Shown here: positions 15,665 through 24,001 of the stretch, one piece after another
How the letters are laid out: each line of letters begins with the position of its first letter
Position numbering within the stretch: the stretch's first letter is position 1
DNA from: Streptomyces marincola
GTDB taxonomy: Bacteria > Actinomycetota > Actinomycetes > Streptomycetales > Streptomycetaceae
Direction: 5' to 3'
Assembly: GCF_020410765.1 (NCBI RefSeq)
Contig: NZ_CP084541.1
Location: 5,634,001-5,698,000 of the forward strand
DNA length: 64,000 nt
The notes under the pieces: model-generated
Database searches by the model: none
Seen by the model: only the letters and a program-made list of their open reading frames with translations
What the model was told of the DNA's origin: nothing
Position numbers and translations under genes: made by a program

Positions 15665-16900
15665 TCAGCCCACCGCGTCCCGCTCCACGGGGCAGCTCAT
15701 GCAGCGCGGCCCGCCCCTGCCGCGCCCCAGCTCGCTGCCCGGGATCTCCAGCACCTCGACACCGTGCTCGCGCAGGTGCGTGTTCGCCGTGACGGTCCGC
15801 TCGTACGCCACCACCACGCCGGGCTCGACCGCGAGCACGTTGCACCCGTCGTCCCACTGCTCCCGCTCGGCCGAGCGCACGTCCTGCACGGGGGTGAGCA
15901 CCCTGATCCGGCCCAGGCCCAACGCCGCGGCGATGGCCCGGTGCATGTGCTCGGGCGGGTGGTCGGTCACCTTCAGCTCCTGGGTGCCCGAGCCGGGCTC
16001 GATCGTGTAGGAGCGCAGCATGCCGAGGCCCGCGTACTGGGTGAACGTCTCCCCGTCGACCATCGTCAGCACCGTGTCCAAGTGCATGAACGCCCGCCGC
16101 TTGGGCAGGTCGAGCGCGACGATCACGCGCGCGGAGCCCGCCGCGAACAGGCGGCGCGCCAGCAGCTCGACCGCCTGCGGCGTGGTCCTCTCGCTCATGC
16201 CCACGAGCACCGCGCCGTTGCCGATGACCAGCACGTCGCCGCCCTCGATGGTCGAGGGGTGCGCGCCCTGCCCCTCCGACCACGTGTGGAACGTGCCGGC
16301 GCGCGGGCCGGTGAACATCGGGTGGTACCCGTACACCGCCTCGAAGTGCACGCTCTCGCGGTGCCGCGCGGGCCACCGCATCGCGTTGATCGCGACCCCG
16401 TCGTAGACCCAGGCCGAGGTGTCCCGGGCGAAGAGATGGTTGGGCAGCGGGTTGAGCAGGAAGTCGTCCGGGTCCATCACGTGGAACCGCATCGACGCCG
16501 GCTCCTCGTGCCGTTCCAGGAACTCGCGCTTGGTCACCCCGCCGATCAGCGCCTCGGCGAGTTCGGGCGCGGGCAGCCGCTCGAACACCTCCCTGAGCCG
16601 GTCGGTCGCCAGCGGGCCGAACTCGCGTTCGTCGAAGACGCGGTCGAGCACCAGCGTGCGGGCCGCGGGCAGGTCCAGGCTCTCGGCCAGCAGGTCGCCG
16701 AACAGCCGCACCTCGACCCCGCGGGACCGCAGCAGCCCGGCGAACACGTCGTGCTCCTGCTGCGCCCGCCGCACCCACAGCACGTCGTCGAAGAGCAGTT
16801 CGTCCTTGTTCGTCGGCGTCAGCCGTTTCAGTTCGAGGCCGGGCCGGTGCAGGATCACCCGGCGCAGCCGCCCCGTTTCGGAGTCGACATGGAAGCTCAT
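15665..16900 (-). CDS. arcA: Arginine deiminase
   Basis: 411 residues from ATG 16900. Hydrolyses arginine to citrulline and ammonia in the cytoplasm, the first step of the arginine deiminase pathway. Family motifs are present in order: LTPTNKDELLFDDVLWV, NPLPNHLFARDTS (substrate Asp), AFMHLDTVLTMVD (catalytic His/Asp), DDGCNVLAVEPG and the catalytic Cys400 in GPRCMSCPVERD. The next gene on the strand is ornithine carbamoyltransferase, which would phosphorolyse the citrulline formed; a carbamate kinase is not present in the window. Upstream it is divergent from an Nramp transporter with 87 bp between starts. Confidence 0.94.
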   Translation of the reverse strand: MSFHVDSETGRLRRVILHRPGLELKRLTPTNKDELLFDDVLWVRRAQQEHDVFAGLLRSRGVEVRLFGDLLAESLDLPAARTLVLDRVFDEREFGPLATDRLREVFERLPAPELAEALIGGVTKREFLERHEEPASMRFHVMDPDDFLLNPLPNHLFARDTSAWVYDGVAINAMRWPARHRESVHFEAVYGYHPMFTGPRAGTFHTWSEGQGAHPSTIEGGDVLVIGNGAVLVGMSERTTPQAVELLARRLFAAGSARVIVALDLPKRRAFMHLDTVLTMVDGETFTQYAGLGMLRSYTIEPGSGTQELKVTDHPPEHMHRAIAAALGLGRIRVLTPVQDVRSAEREQWDDGCNVLAVEPGVVVAYERTVTANTHLREHGVEVLEIPGSELGRGRGGPRCMSCPVERDAVG

Positions 16901-16987
16901 GGCTCCATCATGCGACCCGCGACCGCGGGGCGGGCCACCGGCCGAGCCCGGGTGTGGCGTGCACCCATCAAACATCGCGCGCTGGGC

Positions 16988-18259
16988 ATGATCCCCGTCG
17001 TGACGAAGACGACACAGGAGAACGGCGCGCCCCCGCGGGGCCGCTGGCGGTTGATAGGTCCGGGACTCGTGGTCGCCGCGACGGGCGTGGGCGCGGGCGA
17101 CCTGGTGGCCACGGCCGTCGCGGGCGAACGGTACGGATACACCCTGGTGTGGGCGGCGGTGCTCGGCTGCCTCATCAAGATCTCGCTGGCCGAGGCCACC
17201 GGCCGGTGGCACCTCGCCACCGGCCGGACGATCTTCGAGGGCTGGCGCGGCCTCGGCCCGTGGACGGTGGTGTACTTCGGCGTCTACATCATGATCTGGG
17301 GCTTCGTCTACGGGGCCACCGCGATGTCCGCGAGCGCCCTGCCGCTGGTGGCCCTCTTCCCCGACGGCCCGTCACTGCGCACGTGGGGCATCGCGGCGGG
17401 GCTGCTCGGGCTGGTGTGCGTCTGGTTCAACCGCTACGCCGTGGTCGAGAAGCTGATGACGGTCTTCGTCGGCCTCATGTTCGTGATCGTCGTCGGCATC
17501 GCGATCCGGGTCGGCCCCGACTCCGGGGCGCTCGCCGCCGGCCTGGTGCCGACACTGCCCGACGGGTCCGTGCTCTACACGCTCGGCCTGATCGGCGGCG
17601 TCGGCGGGACCATCACCCTGGCCGCCTACGGCTACTGGGTGACGGCCAAGGGGTGGCGGGGGCCCGCGTGGATGTCCGTGATGCGGCTGGACAACCGCGT
17701 GGCCTACGCGACCACCGGGCTGTTCGTCGTCGCGATGCTCGTGATCGGAGCCGAGCTGCTGAACGCCGCGGACGTCGCCCTCAGCCAGGGAGACCGCGGC
17801 CTGCTGGACGTCGGGACCGTCCTGGAGGAACGATTCGGCACCCTCACCGCGAACCTGTTCCTGATCGGTTTCTTCGCCGCCTCGTTCAGTTCGGTGATCG
17901 GCGTCTGGCACGGCGTCAGCCTCCTGTTCACCGACTTCGTCAGCCATGTGCGGCCGGCGTCCGCCGTGCCCGAGGAGGACCGCGAGCGGTCGTGGCCGTT
18001 CCGCGCCTACCTGCTGTGGCTCACGTTCCCGCCGATGGGGCTGCTGTGGCTCGACCAGCCGATCGGGCTCGTCCTCGCCTACGGTGTGCTCGGCGCCTTC
18101 TTCATGCCGTTCCTCGCGCTGACCCTGCTGTGGCTGCTGAACACCGACCGCGTGCCGCGCGAGTGGCGCAACGGCCCGCTGAGCAACGCCATGCTCCTGG
18201 GCTCGGGTGTCCTCTTCCTCGTGCTGTGCGTCGAGCAGGTCCGCGACCTGCCCTGGTGA
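16988..18259 (+). CDS. Nramp-family divalent metal transporter
   Basis: About 423 residues from ATG 16988; GTG 17000 is an alternative start. Eleven or so hydrophobic segments. The family signature of helix 1 is shifted: it reads GPGLVVAATGVGAGDLVATAVAGERYGY, where classical MntH has a DPGN metal-binding loop in this place. Helix 6 shows GGTITLAAYGYWV rather than the MPH motif. Such Nramp-related proteins (NRMT/unknown-cation group) may carry Mg2+ or other substrates rather than Mn2+. It is monocistronic, followed by a convergent small membrane protein 11 bp away. Confidence 0.82.
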   Translation: MIPVVTKTTQENGAPPRGRWRLIGPGLVVAATGVGAGDLVATAVAGERYGYTLVWAAVLGCLIKISLAEATGRWHLATGRTIFEGWRGLGPWTVVYFGVYIMIWGFVYGATAMSASALPLVALFPDGPSLRTWGIAAGLLGLVCVWFNRYAVVEKLMTVFVGLMFVIVVGIAIRVGPDSGALAAGLVPTLPDGSVLYTLGLIGGVGGTITLAAYGYWVTAKGWRGPAWMSVMRLDNRVAYATTGLFVVAMLVIGAELLNAADVALSQGDRGLLDVGTVLEERFGTLTANLFLIGFFAASFSSVIGVWHGVSLLFTDFVSHVRPASAVPEEDRERSWPFRAYLLWLTFPPMGLLWLDQPIGLVLAYGVLGAFFMPFLALTLLWLLNTDRVPREWRNGPLSNAMLLGSGVLFLVLCVEQVRDLPW

Positions 18260-18270
18260 CCGCGGCGCCG

Positions 18271-18546
18271 TCAGGACAGGAACGGCGCGGCGATCAGGTA
18301 CGGCAGACTGCCCGCCAGGATGCCGGCGAACACGACCGTGGCCGTCCTCGCCTTGGTGCCCTCCCGCCCGCGCGCGAGCAGGCCGGTTGCCACCAGCCCG
18401 AACGCTCCGAGCAGCAGCTCGTAGAGCACGAACAGCGGCGAGGCCAGCACCGCGAGCACGAACGTGGCGCCGAAGAGCACGAGGGTCCGCCGGGTGTCCC
18501 TGTTGTCCAGTCGTTTGTCCAGCCTGTTGTCCAGCGCCTGGTCCAT
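18271..18546 (-). CDS. Small two-to-three-helix membrane protein, unknown function
   Basis: 91 residues from ATG 18546 with GGAGAGGAG nine bases upstream. The N-terminus has a charged quasi-repeat (DNRLDKRLDNRDTRR), followed by hydrophobic segments at about 23-45 (LVLFGATFVLAVLASPLFVLYEL), 46-58 and 70-90. I do not recognise a family. It sits between the Nramp gene (convergent) and the MurA-like gene upstream on the same strand, from which 101 bp separate it, so cotranscription with murA is possible. Confidence 0.7.
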   Translation of the reverse strand: MDQALDNRLDKRLDNRDTRRTLVLFGATFVLAVLASPLFVLYELLLGAFGLVATGLLARGREGTKARTATVVFAGILAGSLPYLIAAPFLS

Positions 18547-18647
18547 GACAGAACTCCTCTCCGTTGCCGGGTGTTACCGGTTCTTCCCCGCGCGATCCCC
18601 GCATACGCCCCTGGTCACGTGGGCGAATGCCCGGGGGCGTGCGCGCC

Positions 18648-20177
18648 TCAGATGTCGCGGAACGTCTCGATCTGCGCGCCCACCGAGTTCAGCCGTTCGG
18701 CCAGGTCCTCGTAGCCGCGGTTGATCACGTACACGTTGCGCAGCACGGACGTGCCCTCCGCGGCCATCATCGCCAGCAGCACGACGACGGCGGGCCGCAG
18801 CGCGGGCGGGCACATCATCTCGGCCGCCCGCCACCGCGTGGGGCCCTCGACGAGCACCCGGTGCGGGTCGAGCAACTGGAGCCGGCCGCCGAGGCGGTTG
18901 AGGTCGGTCAGGTAGATCGCGCGGTTGTCGTAGACCCAGTCGTGGATGAGGGTCGAGCCGTGCGCCGAGGCGGCGATGGCCGCGAAGAACGGCGCGTTGT
19001 CGATGTTCAGACCCGGGAACGGCATCGGGTGGATCTTGTCGATCGGTGCCTCAAGCTTGGAGGGGCGCACCGTCAGGTCGGCCAGCCGGGTGCGTCCGTT
19101 GTCCGCCGGGTACTCGGGGCCCAGATCGTGGTCGAGGCCCATGCCTTCGAGGACCGCGAGCTCGATCTCCAGGAACTCGACCGGCACCCGGCGGATCGTC
19201 AGCTCGGACTCGGTCACGACCGCGGCGGCGATCAGGCTCATGGCCTCGACCGGGTCCTCCGAGGGCGAGTAGTCCACGTCCCGGTCGATCTCCGCGACGC
19301 CGTGCACGGTGAGCGTGGTGGTGCCCACGCCCTCGATCCGCACACCGAGCTGTTCGAGGAAGAAGCACAGGTCCTGGACCATGTAGTTGGACGAGGCGTT
19401 CCTGATGACGGTCACGCCGTCGTGCCGGGCGGCGGCGAGCAGCGCGTTCTCGGTGACCGTGTCCCCGCGCTCGGTCAGCACGATGGCGCGTTCCGGTTTG
19501 ATCTGCCGGTTGACCGTGGCGTGGTAGGTGCCCTCGGTCGCGGTCACCTCAAGGCCGAAGCGCCGCAGCGCCGTCATGTGCGGCTCGACGGTCCGCGTGC
19601 CCAGGTCGCAGCCGCCCGCGTAGGGGATGCGGAAGCGGTCCATGCGGTGCAGCAGCGGACCGAGGAACATGATGATGCTCCTGGTGCGGCGCGCCGCCTC
19701 CTGGTCGATGGCGTCGAGGTCGAGCTGGGCCGGCGGGACGATCTCCAGGTCCGCGCCGTCGTTGATCCACCGGCTGCGGACGCCGATGGAGCCCAGCACC
19801 TCCAGGATGCGGAAGACCTCCTCGATCCTGGCGACGCGGCGCAGCACGGTGCGCCCCGAGTTGAGCAGGGTGGCGCACAGCAGCGCGACGCAGGCGTTCT
19901 TGCTCGTCTTCACGTCGATGCTGCCGTGCAGGCGCCGCCCGCCGACCACGCGCAGGTGCATCGGGCCGGCGTAGCCGAGCGAGACGATCTCGCTGTCGAG
20001 GGCTTCGCCGATGCGCGCGATCATCTCAAGGCTGATGTTCTGATTGCCTCGCTCGATGCGATTGACCGCGCTCTGGCTGGTCCCGAGTGCTTCCGCCAGC
20101 TGGACCTGCGTCCAGCCGCGATGTTGCCGTGCGTCCCGAATGAGCTGACCGATCCGGGCGAGGTAGTCGTCGATCAT
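18648..20177 (-). CDS. murA: UDP-GlcNAc 1-carboxyvinyltransferase fused to an N-terminal XRE HTH
   Basis: 509 residues. Residues 1-65 form an XRE helix-turn-helix (IGQLIRDARQHRGWTQVQLAEALGTSQSAVNRIERGNQNIS). Residues 75-509 are a complete EPSP-synthase-fold MurA, which transfers enolpyruvate from PEP to UDP-GlcNAc in peptidoglycan synthesis. Key residues are kept: KTSKNAC (Lys-Asn), the catalytic Cys in YAGGCDLGTRTVE, and Asp in PGLNIDNAPFFAA. Streptomyces carry two MurA genes; the fused form matches the second one (SCO5998 in S. coelicolor, from memory). A palindrome 13 bp upstream of the start suggests autoregulation by the HTH. No Shine-Dalgarno is visible, so the mRNA may be leaderless. 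Confidence 0.92.
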   Translation of the reverse strand: MIDDYLARIGQLIRDARQHRGWTQVQLAEALGTSQSAVNRIERGNQNISLEMIARIGEALDSEIVSLGYAGPMHLRVVGGRRLHGSIDVKTSKNACVALLCATLLNSGRTVLRRVARIEEVFRILEVLGSIGVRSRWINDGADLEIVPPAQLDLDAIDQEAARRTRSIIMFLGPLLHRMDRFRIPYAGGCDLGTRTVEPHMTALRRFGLEVTATEGTYHATVNRQIKPERAIVLTERGDTVTENALLAAARHDGVTVIRNASSNYMVQDLCFFLEQLGVRIEGVGTTTLTVHGVAEIDRDVDYSPSEDPVEAMSLIAAAVVTESELTIRRVPVEFLEIELAVLEGMGLDHDLGPEYPADNGRTRLADLTVRPSKLEAPIDKIHPMPFPGLNIDNAPFFAAIAASAHGSTLIHDWVYDNRAIYLTDLNRLGGRLQLLDPHRVLVEGPTRWRAAEMMCPPALRPAVVVLLAMMAAEGTSVLRNVYVINRGYEDLAERLNSVGAQIETFRDI

Positions 20178-20189
20178 GTTATCGAGCTT

Positions 20190-20205
20190 ATCTCACATAT
20201 GAGAT
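20190..20205. promoter_or_regulatory. Palindrome at the murA-XRE promoter
   Basis: ATCTCA (20190-20195), CATA, TGAGAT (20200-20205): perfect 6-bp arms in a locally AT-rich patch, 13 bp upstream of the start codon at 20177. Position and symmetry fit an operator for the XRE domain of the gene itself. Confidence 0.6.
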
Positions 20206-20290
20206 GAGCCGAGCCGAGGGCTGCCATTCGGGTGACGACACGCCCGCGCGAGGGCGTGTCGCGCGCCGGGCGGACGCGCCGGGCGCGCGT

Positions 20291-20683
20291 TCACATGTCG
20301 CGCTGGTCGTACTCCTCGCGCGCTTGACGCACCTCGGGCATGTGCGTCTCGGCCCACTCCTTGAGGTGGTGCATCGTCACCATCAGGGACCGGCCGAGCG
20401 GGGTCAGCTCGTAGTCGACGCGGACGGGGACCGCCGGGGTCACCGTGCGGGTCAGGAGGCCGTCGCGTTCGAGGTTCCGCAGGGTCTGGGTGAGCATCTT
20501 CTGGCTCACCCCGGCGATCCGCGCGGCGAGTTCCGAGTAGCGCATCCGGCCGCCGAGGCCGAGCGCCACGATGACCAGGCTCGCCCACTTGTTGCCGATC
20601 GTGTCGAGCAGCTGCCGGCTGGGGCAGGAGGCGGTGAACGCGTCGAACCGGGCCGCCGGCGCGTCGGTGCCGGTCAGGTCCAT
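20291..20683 (-). CDS. HxlR-family transcriptional regulator
   Basis: 130 residues. Typical HxlR order: conserved N-terminal Cys20 (TASCPSRQLLDTIGNKWASLVIVALGLGGRMRYSELAARIAGVSQKMLTQTLRNLERDGLLTRTVTPAVPVRVDYELTPLGRSL). Members respond to electrophiles, quinones or hypochlorite through that Cys and repress a neighbouring detoxification gene. It is divergent from a quinone-oxidoreductase-like gene with 101 bp between starts, the usual arrangement. A CACTT/AAGTG repeat lies just upstream. Confidence 0.9.
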   Translation of the reverse strand: MDLTGTDAPAARFDAFTASCPSRQLLDTIGNKWASLVIVALGLGGRMRYSELAARIAGVSQKMLTQTLRNLERDGLLTRTVTPAVPVRVDYELTPLGRSLMVTMHHLKEWAETHMPEVRQAREEYDQRDM

Positions 20684-20706
20684 GGCTTACCTCCGGGTGC
20701 CTGCAC

Positions 20707-20718
20707 CACTTCAAAGTG
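20707..20718. promoter_or_regulatory. Candidate HxlR operator
   Basis: CACTT-CA-AAGTG is a perfect short palindrome 24 bp upstream of the HxlR start and 67 bp upstream of the divergent oxidoreductase. A TACT...AGTA pair (20721-20739) next to it could be a second site. Confidence 0.45.
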
Positions 20719-20784
20719 CCTACTTCCCAAAGGAGAGTAACGGGCGGAAGGTGGAGCAGTCCACCGATCGCAAGGAGTTCTCCC

Positions 20785-21681
20785 ATGCCGCTCGCCCTCG
20801 TCTCCACCGCCGAGACGCCCGCGCCCACCCTCCGGGAGGCGGCGCTGCCCCCGCTGGGCCCGGGTGACCTGCGGGTCCGCGTCACCGCGGCGTCGGTCGA
20901 CCCCGTCGACACCCTCTTCGCCGGCGGACCGGCCCGGACGATCTTCGGACTCACGGGCACCGTGGGCCTCGGCTGGTCGCTGACCGGCGTCGTCACCGGG
21001 GTCGGTGCCGAGGTCACCGGTTTCTCGGTCGGCGATCCGGTCGCCGCCGTCCACCGCGACGTCACCGCCCCGGTCCGGGCGCACGCCGAGGAGACGGTCG
21101 TGCCGGCCGCCGCCACCGCGCTCCTGCCCGGCGGCCTCGACGAGGTCGACGCGGCGTCCGTTCCGCTCAACGCCTCGACCGCGGCCCAGATGGTGCACCG
21201 GCTCGGCCCGGCCGACGGGCGGACCCTGCTGGTCACCGGCGCCGCCGGCGCCGTGGGCGGGTACGCCGTGGCGCTGGCCGCGCACGCCGGCTGGAAGGTC
21301 ACCGCGCTGGCGCGCGCGGACGACCGCGCGTTCGTGCTGCGGGCCGGGGCGCGCGCGCTCGTCACGGAGCTGCCGGGGCCGTCCTTCGACGCCGTCGTCG
21401 ACGGCGCGGTGCTGCACGCGGCGGCGCTCGGCGCGGTCCGCGACGGCGGGGCGTTCGTCGGGGTCACGTCCTCGTCGCCCGCCGCTCCTGAGCGGGGCGT
21501 CGAGGTCGCCATCGTGAGCGTCGAGCCGGACGGCGCGCGGCTCGCGGAACTCCTCGCCCTCGCCGCCGCGGGAGTCCTGGAGCCGCGGGTCGCAGGCCGG
21601 GTGGCCCTGTCCGACGCCGCGACGGCGTACGACAAGGTCGCCGGGGGCGGGCAGCGCGGGCGGTGGCTGCTGGTGCCCTGA
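20785..21681 (+). CDS. Zinc-free NADP-dependent oxidoreductase (quinone oxidoreductase-like, MDR)
   Basis: 298 residues from ATG 20785, AAGGAG 9 bases upstream. An N-terminal GroES-like part (GDLRVRVTAASVDPVDTLF) is followed by a Rossmann domain with TLLVTGAAGAVGGYAVALAAHAGW and the C-terminal strand AYDKVAGGGQRGRWLLVP. No zinc-binding cysteines, so it belongs to the quinone oxidoreductase/zeta-crystallin branch of the medium-chain dehydrogenases. Likely reduces quinones or enones with NADPH. The divergent HxlR regulator probably controls it in response to such electrophiles. Confidence 0.88.
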   Translation: MPLALVSTAETPAPTLREAALPPLGPGDLRVRVTAASVDPVDTLFAGGPARTIFGLTGTVGLGWSLTGVVTGVGAEVTGFSVGDPVAAVHRDVTAPVRAHAEETVVPAAATALLPGGLDEVDAASVPLNASTAAQMVHRLGPADGRTLLVTGAAGAVGGYAVALAAHAGWKVTALARADDRAFVLRAGARALVTELPGPSFDAVVDGAVLHAAALGAVRDGGAFVGVTSSSPAAPERGVEVAIVSVEPDGARLAELLALAAAGVLEPRVAGRVALSDAATAYDKVAGGGQRGRWLLVP

Positions 21682-21732
21682 GCACCGGCATCGCCCGGCG
21701 CGCCCGCGTCCGCGGGCCGCCGCGGCCCGCGC

Positions 21733-22662
21733 CTACCCGGCCGCCGCGCCGCCGCGCGCCGCCCTGAGCTGACGCGCGGTCAGGCGCGAGCCCGACTCGC
21801 GGCGCGCGGCGCGGCGCAGGAGCGGGACGGCGAGGAGGAACCCGAGGACGGCCCACGCGGTCAGGACCAGGGCGACCATGGGCAGCTCCCAGGCGCCGGC
21901 CGCCTCCGCGGTCCGCGCCGCGTCCGGCAGCAGCGCGGAACGCAGGCCCTGCGCCATCCACTTGAGCGGGAAGAGGGCGGCCACCTGCTGGAGCGGACCC
22001 GGCAGCGAGGTGATCGGGAACACCGCGCCCGAGGTGAACAGCAGCGCCATGACGGGCAGCATGATCAGCGCCAGCGCCTCGCGCGGGTTCGGCAGCACGG
22101 CGCCGATGGCCGCGCCCAGCGGCACGACGGCGAGCAGCCCGAGCGCGGTGACCCACAGCAGGGTCAGCCAGCCCTCGGGGCCGCGCGGCAGTGGGCCGTC
22201 GGCCAGCAGCGCCGTCGCCGCGATGAGCAGGGCCACGGTGCAGACCGCCGTGACCACCACGAGCAGGCACTTGGCGACGAGATAGGCCGGGATGCCGCCG
22301 GGTGTGGCGCGCAGCCGCAGCAGGGCGCCCTCCTCCCGTTCGGTCACGAGCGTCTGCGGGAGGCTGATCAGCCCGATCTGGAACAGCAGATAGGCGGCGA
22401 AGCCCGCGAGCACCAGGTGGGCCATCGGGGCGGGGGTGCCGGACACGTCGCCGTCGACGAGGGAGGCGATCAGCAGCGCGACGACCACGTTGGTCAGATG
22501 GCCGGACAGCTCCCTCGGGTTGCGCAGGAGGTGCCGCAGCTCGATGCCGCCGCGGAGGAACCCGGCCCGCCAGTGCGGTCGGGCGGCCGGCCGCGGCCCG
22601 CCGTGCGCTCCGTTCATGTCCGCCGCACGTCCGCTGCCCGCGGTGCGGCTGTGGTCCGTCAC
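21733..22662 (-). CDS. ABC-2 type exporter permease
   Basis: 309 residues from GTG 22662, which overlaps the stop of the ATPase gene by 4 bp. Six hydrophobic segments are visible after a cytoplasmic N-terminus (RGGIELRHLLRNPRELSGHLTNVVVALLIASLV). The ABC-2 signature segment VVPLGAAIGAVLPNPREALALIMLPVMALLFTSGAVFPITSLPGPLQQVAALFPLKWMAQGLR is clear. Together with the ATPase it forms a drug- or lipid-type exporter (DrrAB-like). Last gene of a four-gene operon led by a small membrane protein and a winged-helix regulator. Confidence 0.9.
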   Translation of the reverse strand: MTDHSRTAGSGRAADMNGAHGGPRPAARPHWRAGFLRGGIELRHLLRNPRELSGHLTNVVVALLIASLVDGDVSGTPAPMAHLVLAGFAAYLLFQIGLISLPQTLVTEREEGALLRLRATPGGIPAYLVAKCLLVVVTAVCTVALLIAATALLADGPLPRGPEGWLTLLWVTALGLLAVVPLGAAIGAVLPNPREALALIMLPVMALLFTSGAVFPITSLPGPLQQVAALFPLKWMAQGLRSALLPDAARTAEAAGAWELPMVALVLTAWAVLGFLLAVPLLRRAARRESGSRLTARQLRAARGGAAAG

Positions 22663-23603
22663 GTCCGCGTCCCTCCTGCCGTCGGCACGCTCGCGGCCGT
22701 GAATCCGTCCGCGCCGCCGTCCTGCCGGTGCACCATGCGCAGGTAGGTGTCCTCAAGCGTCGGGCGGCGGACCTCAAGACCCGGGATCGGGCCACGCGCG
22801 GCGCGGTGCAGGTCCCAGACGAGGCCCGAGGGGTCGTCCGTGCGCGCGCTGCGGAACGTTCCGTCCTCGGCCGTCCAGCGGACCTCGGCCTGTGCGGCGG
22901 CGCGCCGGGCCAGTTCCGCCGGGGTGCCGCAGGCCCGGACCCGGCCGCCGACGAGCATCGCGATCCGGTCCGCGAGCCGTTCGGCCTCCATCAGGTCGTG
23001 GGTGGTGAGCAGGACGGTGACGCCCTCCTCGCGGGCCAGCCGTTCGACCAGGACGTGGAACTCGTGCCGCGCCCGCGGGTCGAAGCCGGTGGTCGGCTCG
23101 TCGAGGAACAGCAGCTCGGGGCGGCCGACGATGCCGAGCGCGACGTCGAGCCGCCGGCGCTGGCCGCCGGAGAGCCGGCCCACCTGCTGGTCGCCCTGCC
23201 CGGTGAGGCCCACCAGGGCCAGCAGTCCGGCCGGGTCGCGCGGGTCGGGGTAGTAGGTCGCGAAGTGCTTCAGCAGCTCGGCGACCCGCCAGCGGCCGTG
23301 GTCGCGCCAGGACTGGAGCACCAGACCGATCCGGCCGCGCCAGGCGTCGCCGCCCCGCTCCGGGTCGGTGTCCAGAACGCTGACCTCGCCGCCGGAGCGC
23401 CGCCTGAAGCCCTCCAGGATCTCGACGGTGGTGGTCTTGCCGGCGCCGTTCGGTCCGAGCAGCGCGAAGACCTCGCCGCGGTGGACGTCCAGATCGAGGC
23501 CGTGCAGAACGGTGGTCCCGCCGTAGGCCATGGTCACGCCGCGGGCCCGGATGACGGGTTCCGCGCGTGCGGCGGACGGCGCGGGGGGCGCGGGTGCCGT
23601 CAT
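22659..23603 (-). CDS. ABC exporter ATP-binding protein
   Basis: 314 residues from ATG 23603 (ATGA overlap with the regulator stop). Walker A LLGPNGAGKTTTVEIL, ABC signature QVGRLSGGQRRRLDVALGI, Walker B LLFLDEPTTGFDP and the switch His in TTHD are all intact. The C-terminal extension (AEVRWTAEDGTFRSARTDDPSGLVWDLHR...LEDTYLRMV) is typical of DrrA/NodI-like export ATPases. It energises the adjacent permease. Translational coupling on both sides implies stoichiometric synthesis with regulator and permease. Confidence 0.93.
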   Translation of the reverse strand: MTAPAPPAPSAARAEPVIRARGVTMAYGGTTVLHGLDLDVHRGEVFALLGPNGAGKTTTVEILEGFRRRSGGEVSVLDTDPERGGDAWRGRIGLVLQSWRDHGRWRVAELLKHFATYYPDPRDPAGLLALVGLTGQGDQQVGRLSGGQRRRLDVALGIVGRPELLFLDEPTTGFDPRARHEFHVLVERLAREEGVTVLLTTHDLMEAERLADRIAMLVGGRVRACGTPAELARRAAAQAEVRWTAEDGTFRSARTDDPSGLVWDLHRAARGPIPGLEVRRPTLEDTYLRMVHRQDGGADGFTAASVPTAGGTRT

Positions 23604-24001
23604 CGGCCCGCCTCCGTGCGGTGCCGCCCCGCCCGCGCCGTTCCGGTCGCCGCCGCGGCGGGGGCGCCGTCCGCGGCCGCGGCCGGTCCTGGTGCCGCCG
23701 GGGGGCCGGCGGTCTCGACGATCGCCCGGAGCGCGGCCACGTGCCCCTCGAAGGCGGCGCGGCCGTGGTCCGTCAGCCGCACCTTCGTGCGCCGCTTGCG
23801 GCCCCCGCCTTCCTTGTGGACGGCCAGGTAGCCGGCCTGCTCCAGGGTGGCCAGCTGCTTGGAGAGCGCGGAGTCGCTGAGCGAGAGGCTGTCGCGGACG
23901 AACGCGAATTCCGCCCACTCCGTGGCGGCGAGCAGGGCGACCACCGAGAGCCGGGTGGCGGGATGGATCAGTTCGTCGAAGCCGGCGGGCGTGCTCGTCA
24001 C
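23600..24001 (-). CDS. Winged-helix DNA-binding regulator
   Basis: 133 residues from GTG 24001, overlapping the previous stop. The winged helix covers about 10-95: IHPATRLSVVALLAATEWAEFAFVRDSLSLSDSALSKQLATLEQAGYLAVHKEGGGRKRRTKVRLTDHGRAAFEGHVAALRAIV. This matches the MarR/PadR-like group annotated as HTH DUF of exporter operons. The C-terminal 35 residues are Ala/Pro-rich and probably disordered. Embedded inside the operon, it probably represses the whole exporter unit from the promoter upstream of 24501. Confidence 0.85.
   Translation of the reverse strand: MTSTPAGFDELIHPATRLSVVALLAATEWAEFAFVRDSLSLSDSALSKQLATLEQAGYLAVHKEGGGRKRRTKVRLTDHGRAAFEGHVAALRAIVETAGPPAAPGPAAAADGAPAAAATGTARAGRHRTEAGR

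Noticed and set aside
14597..16987. N-terminal extension of the Nramp transporter frame back to 14597.
   Set aside because: The extension is antisense to argF and arcA and lacks family similarity; the transporter begins at 16988 or 17000.
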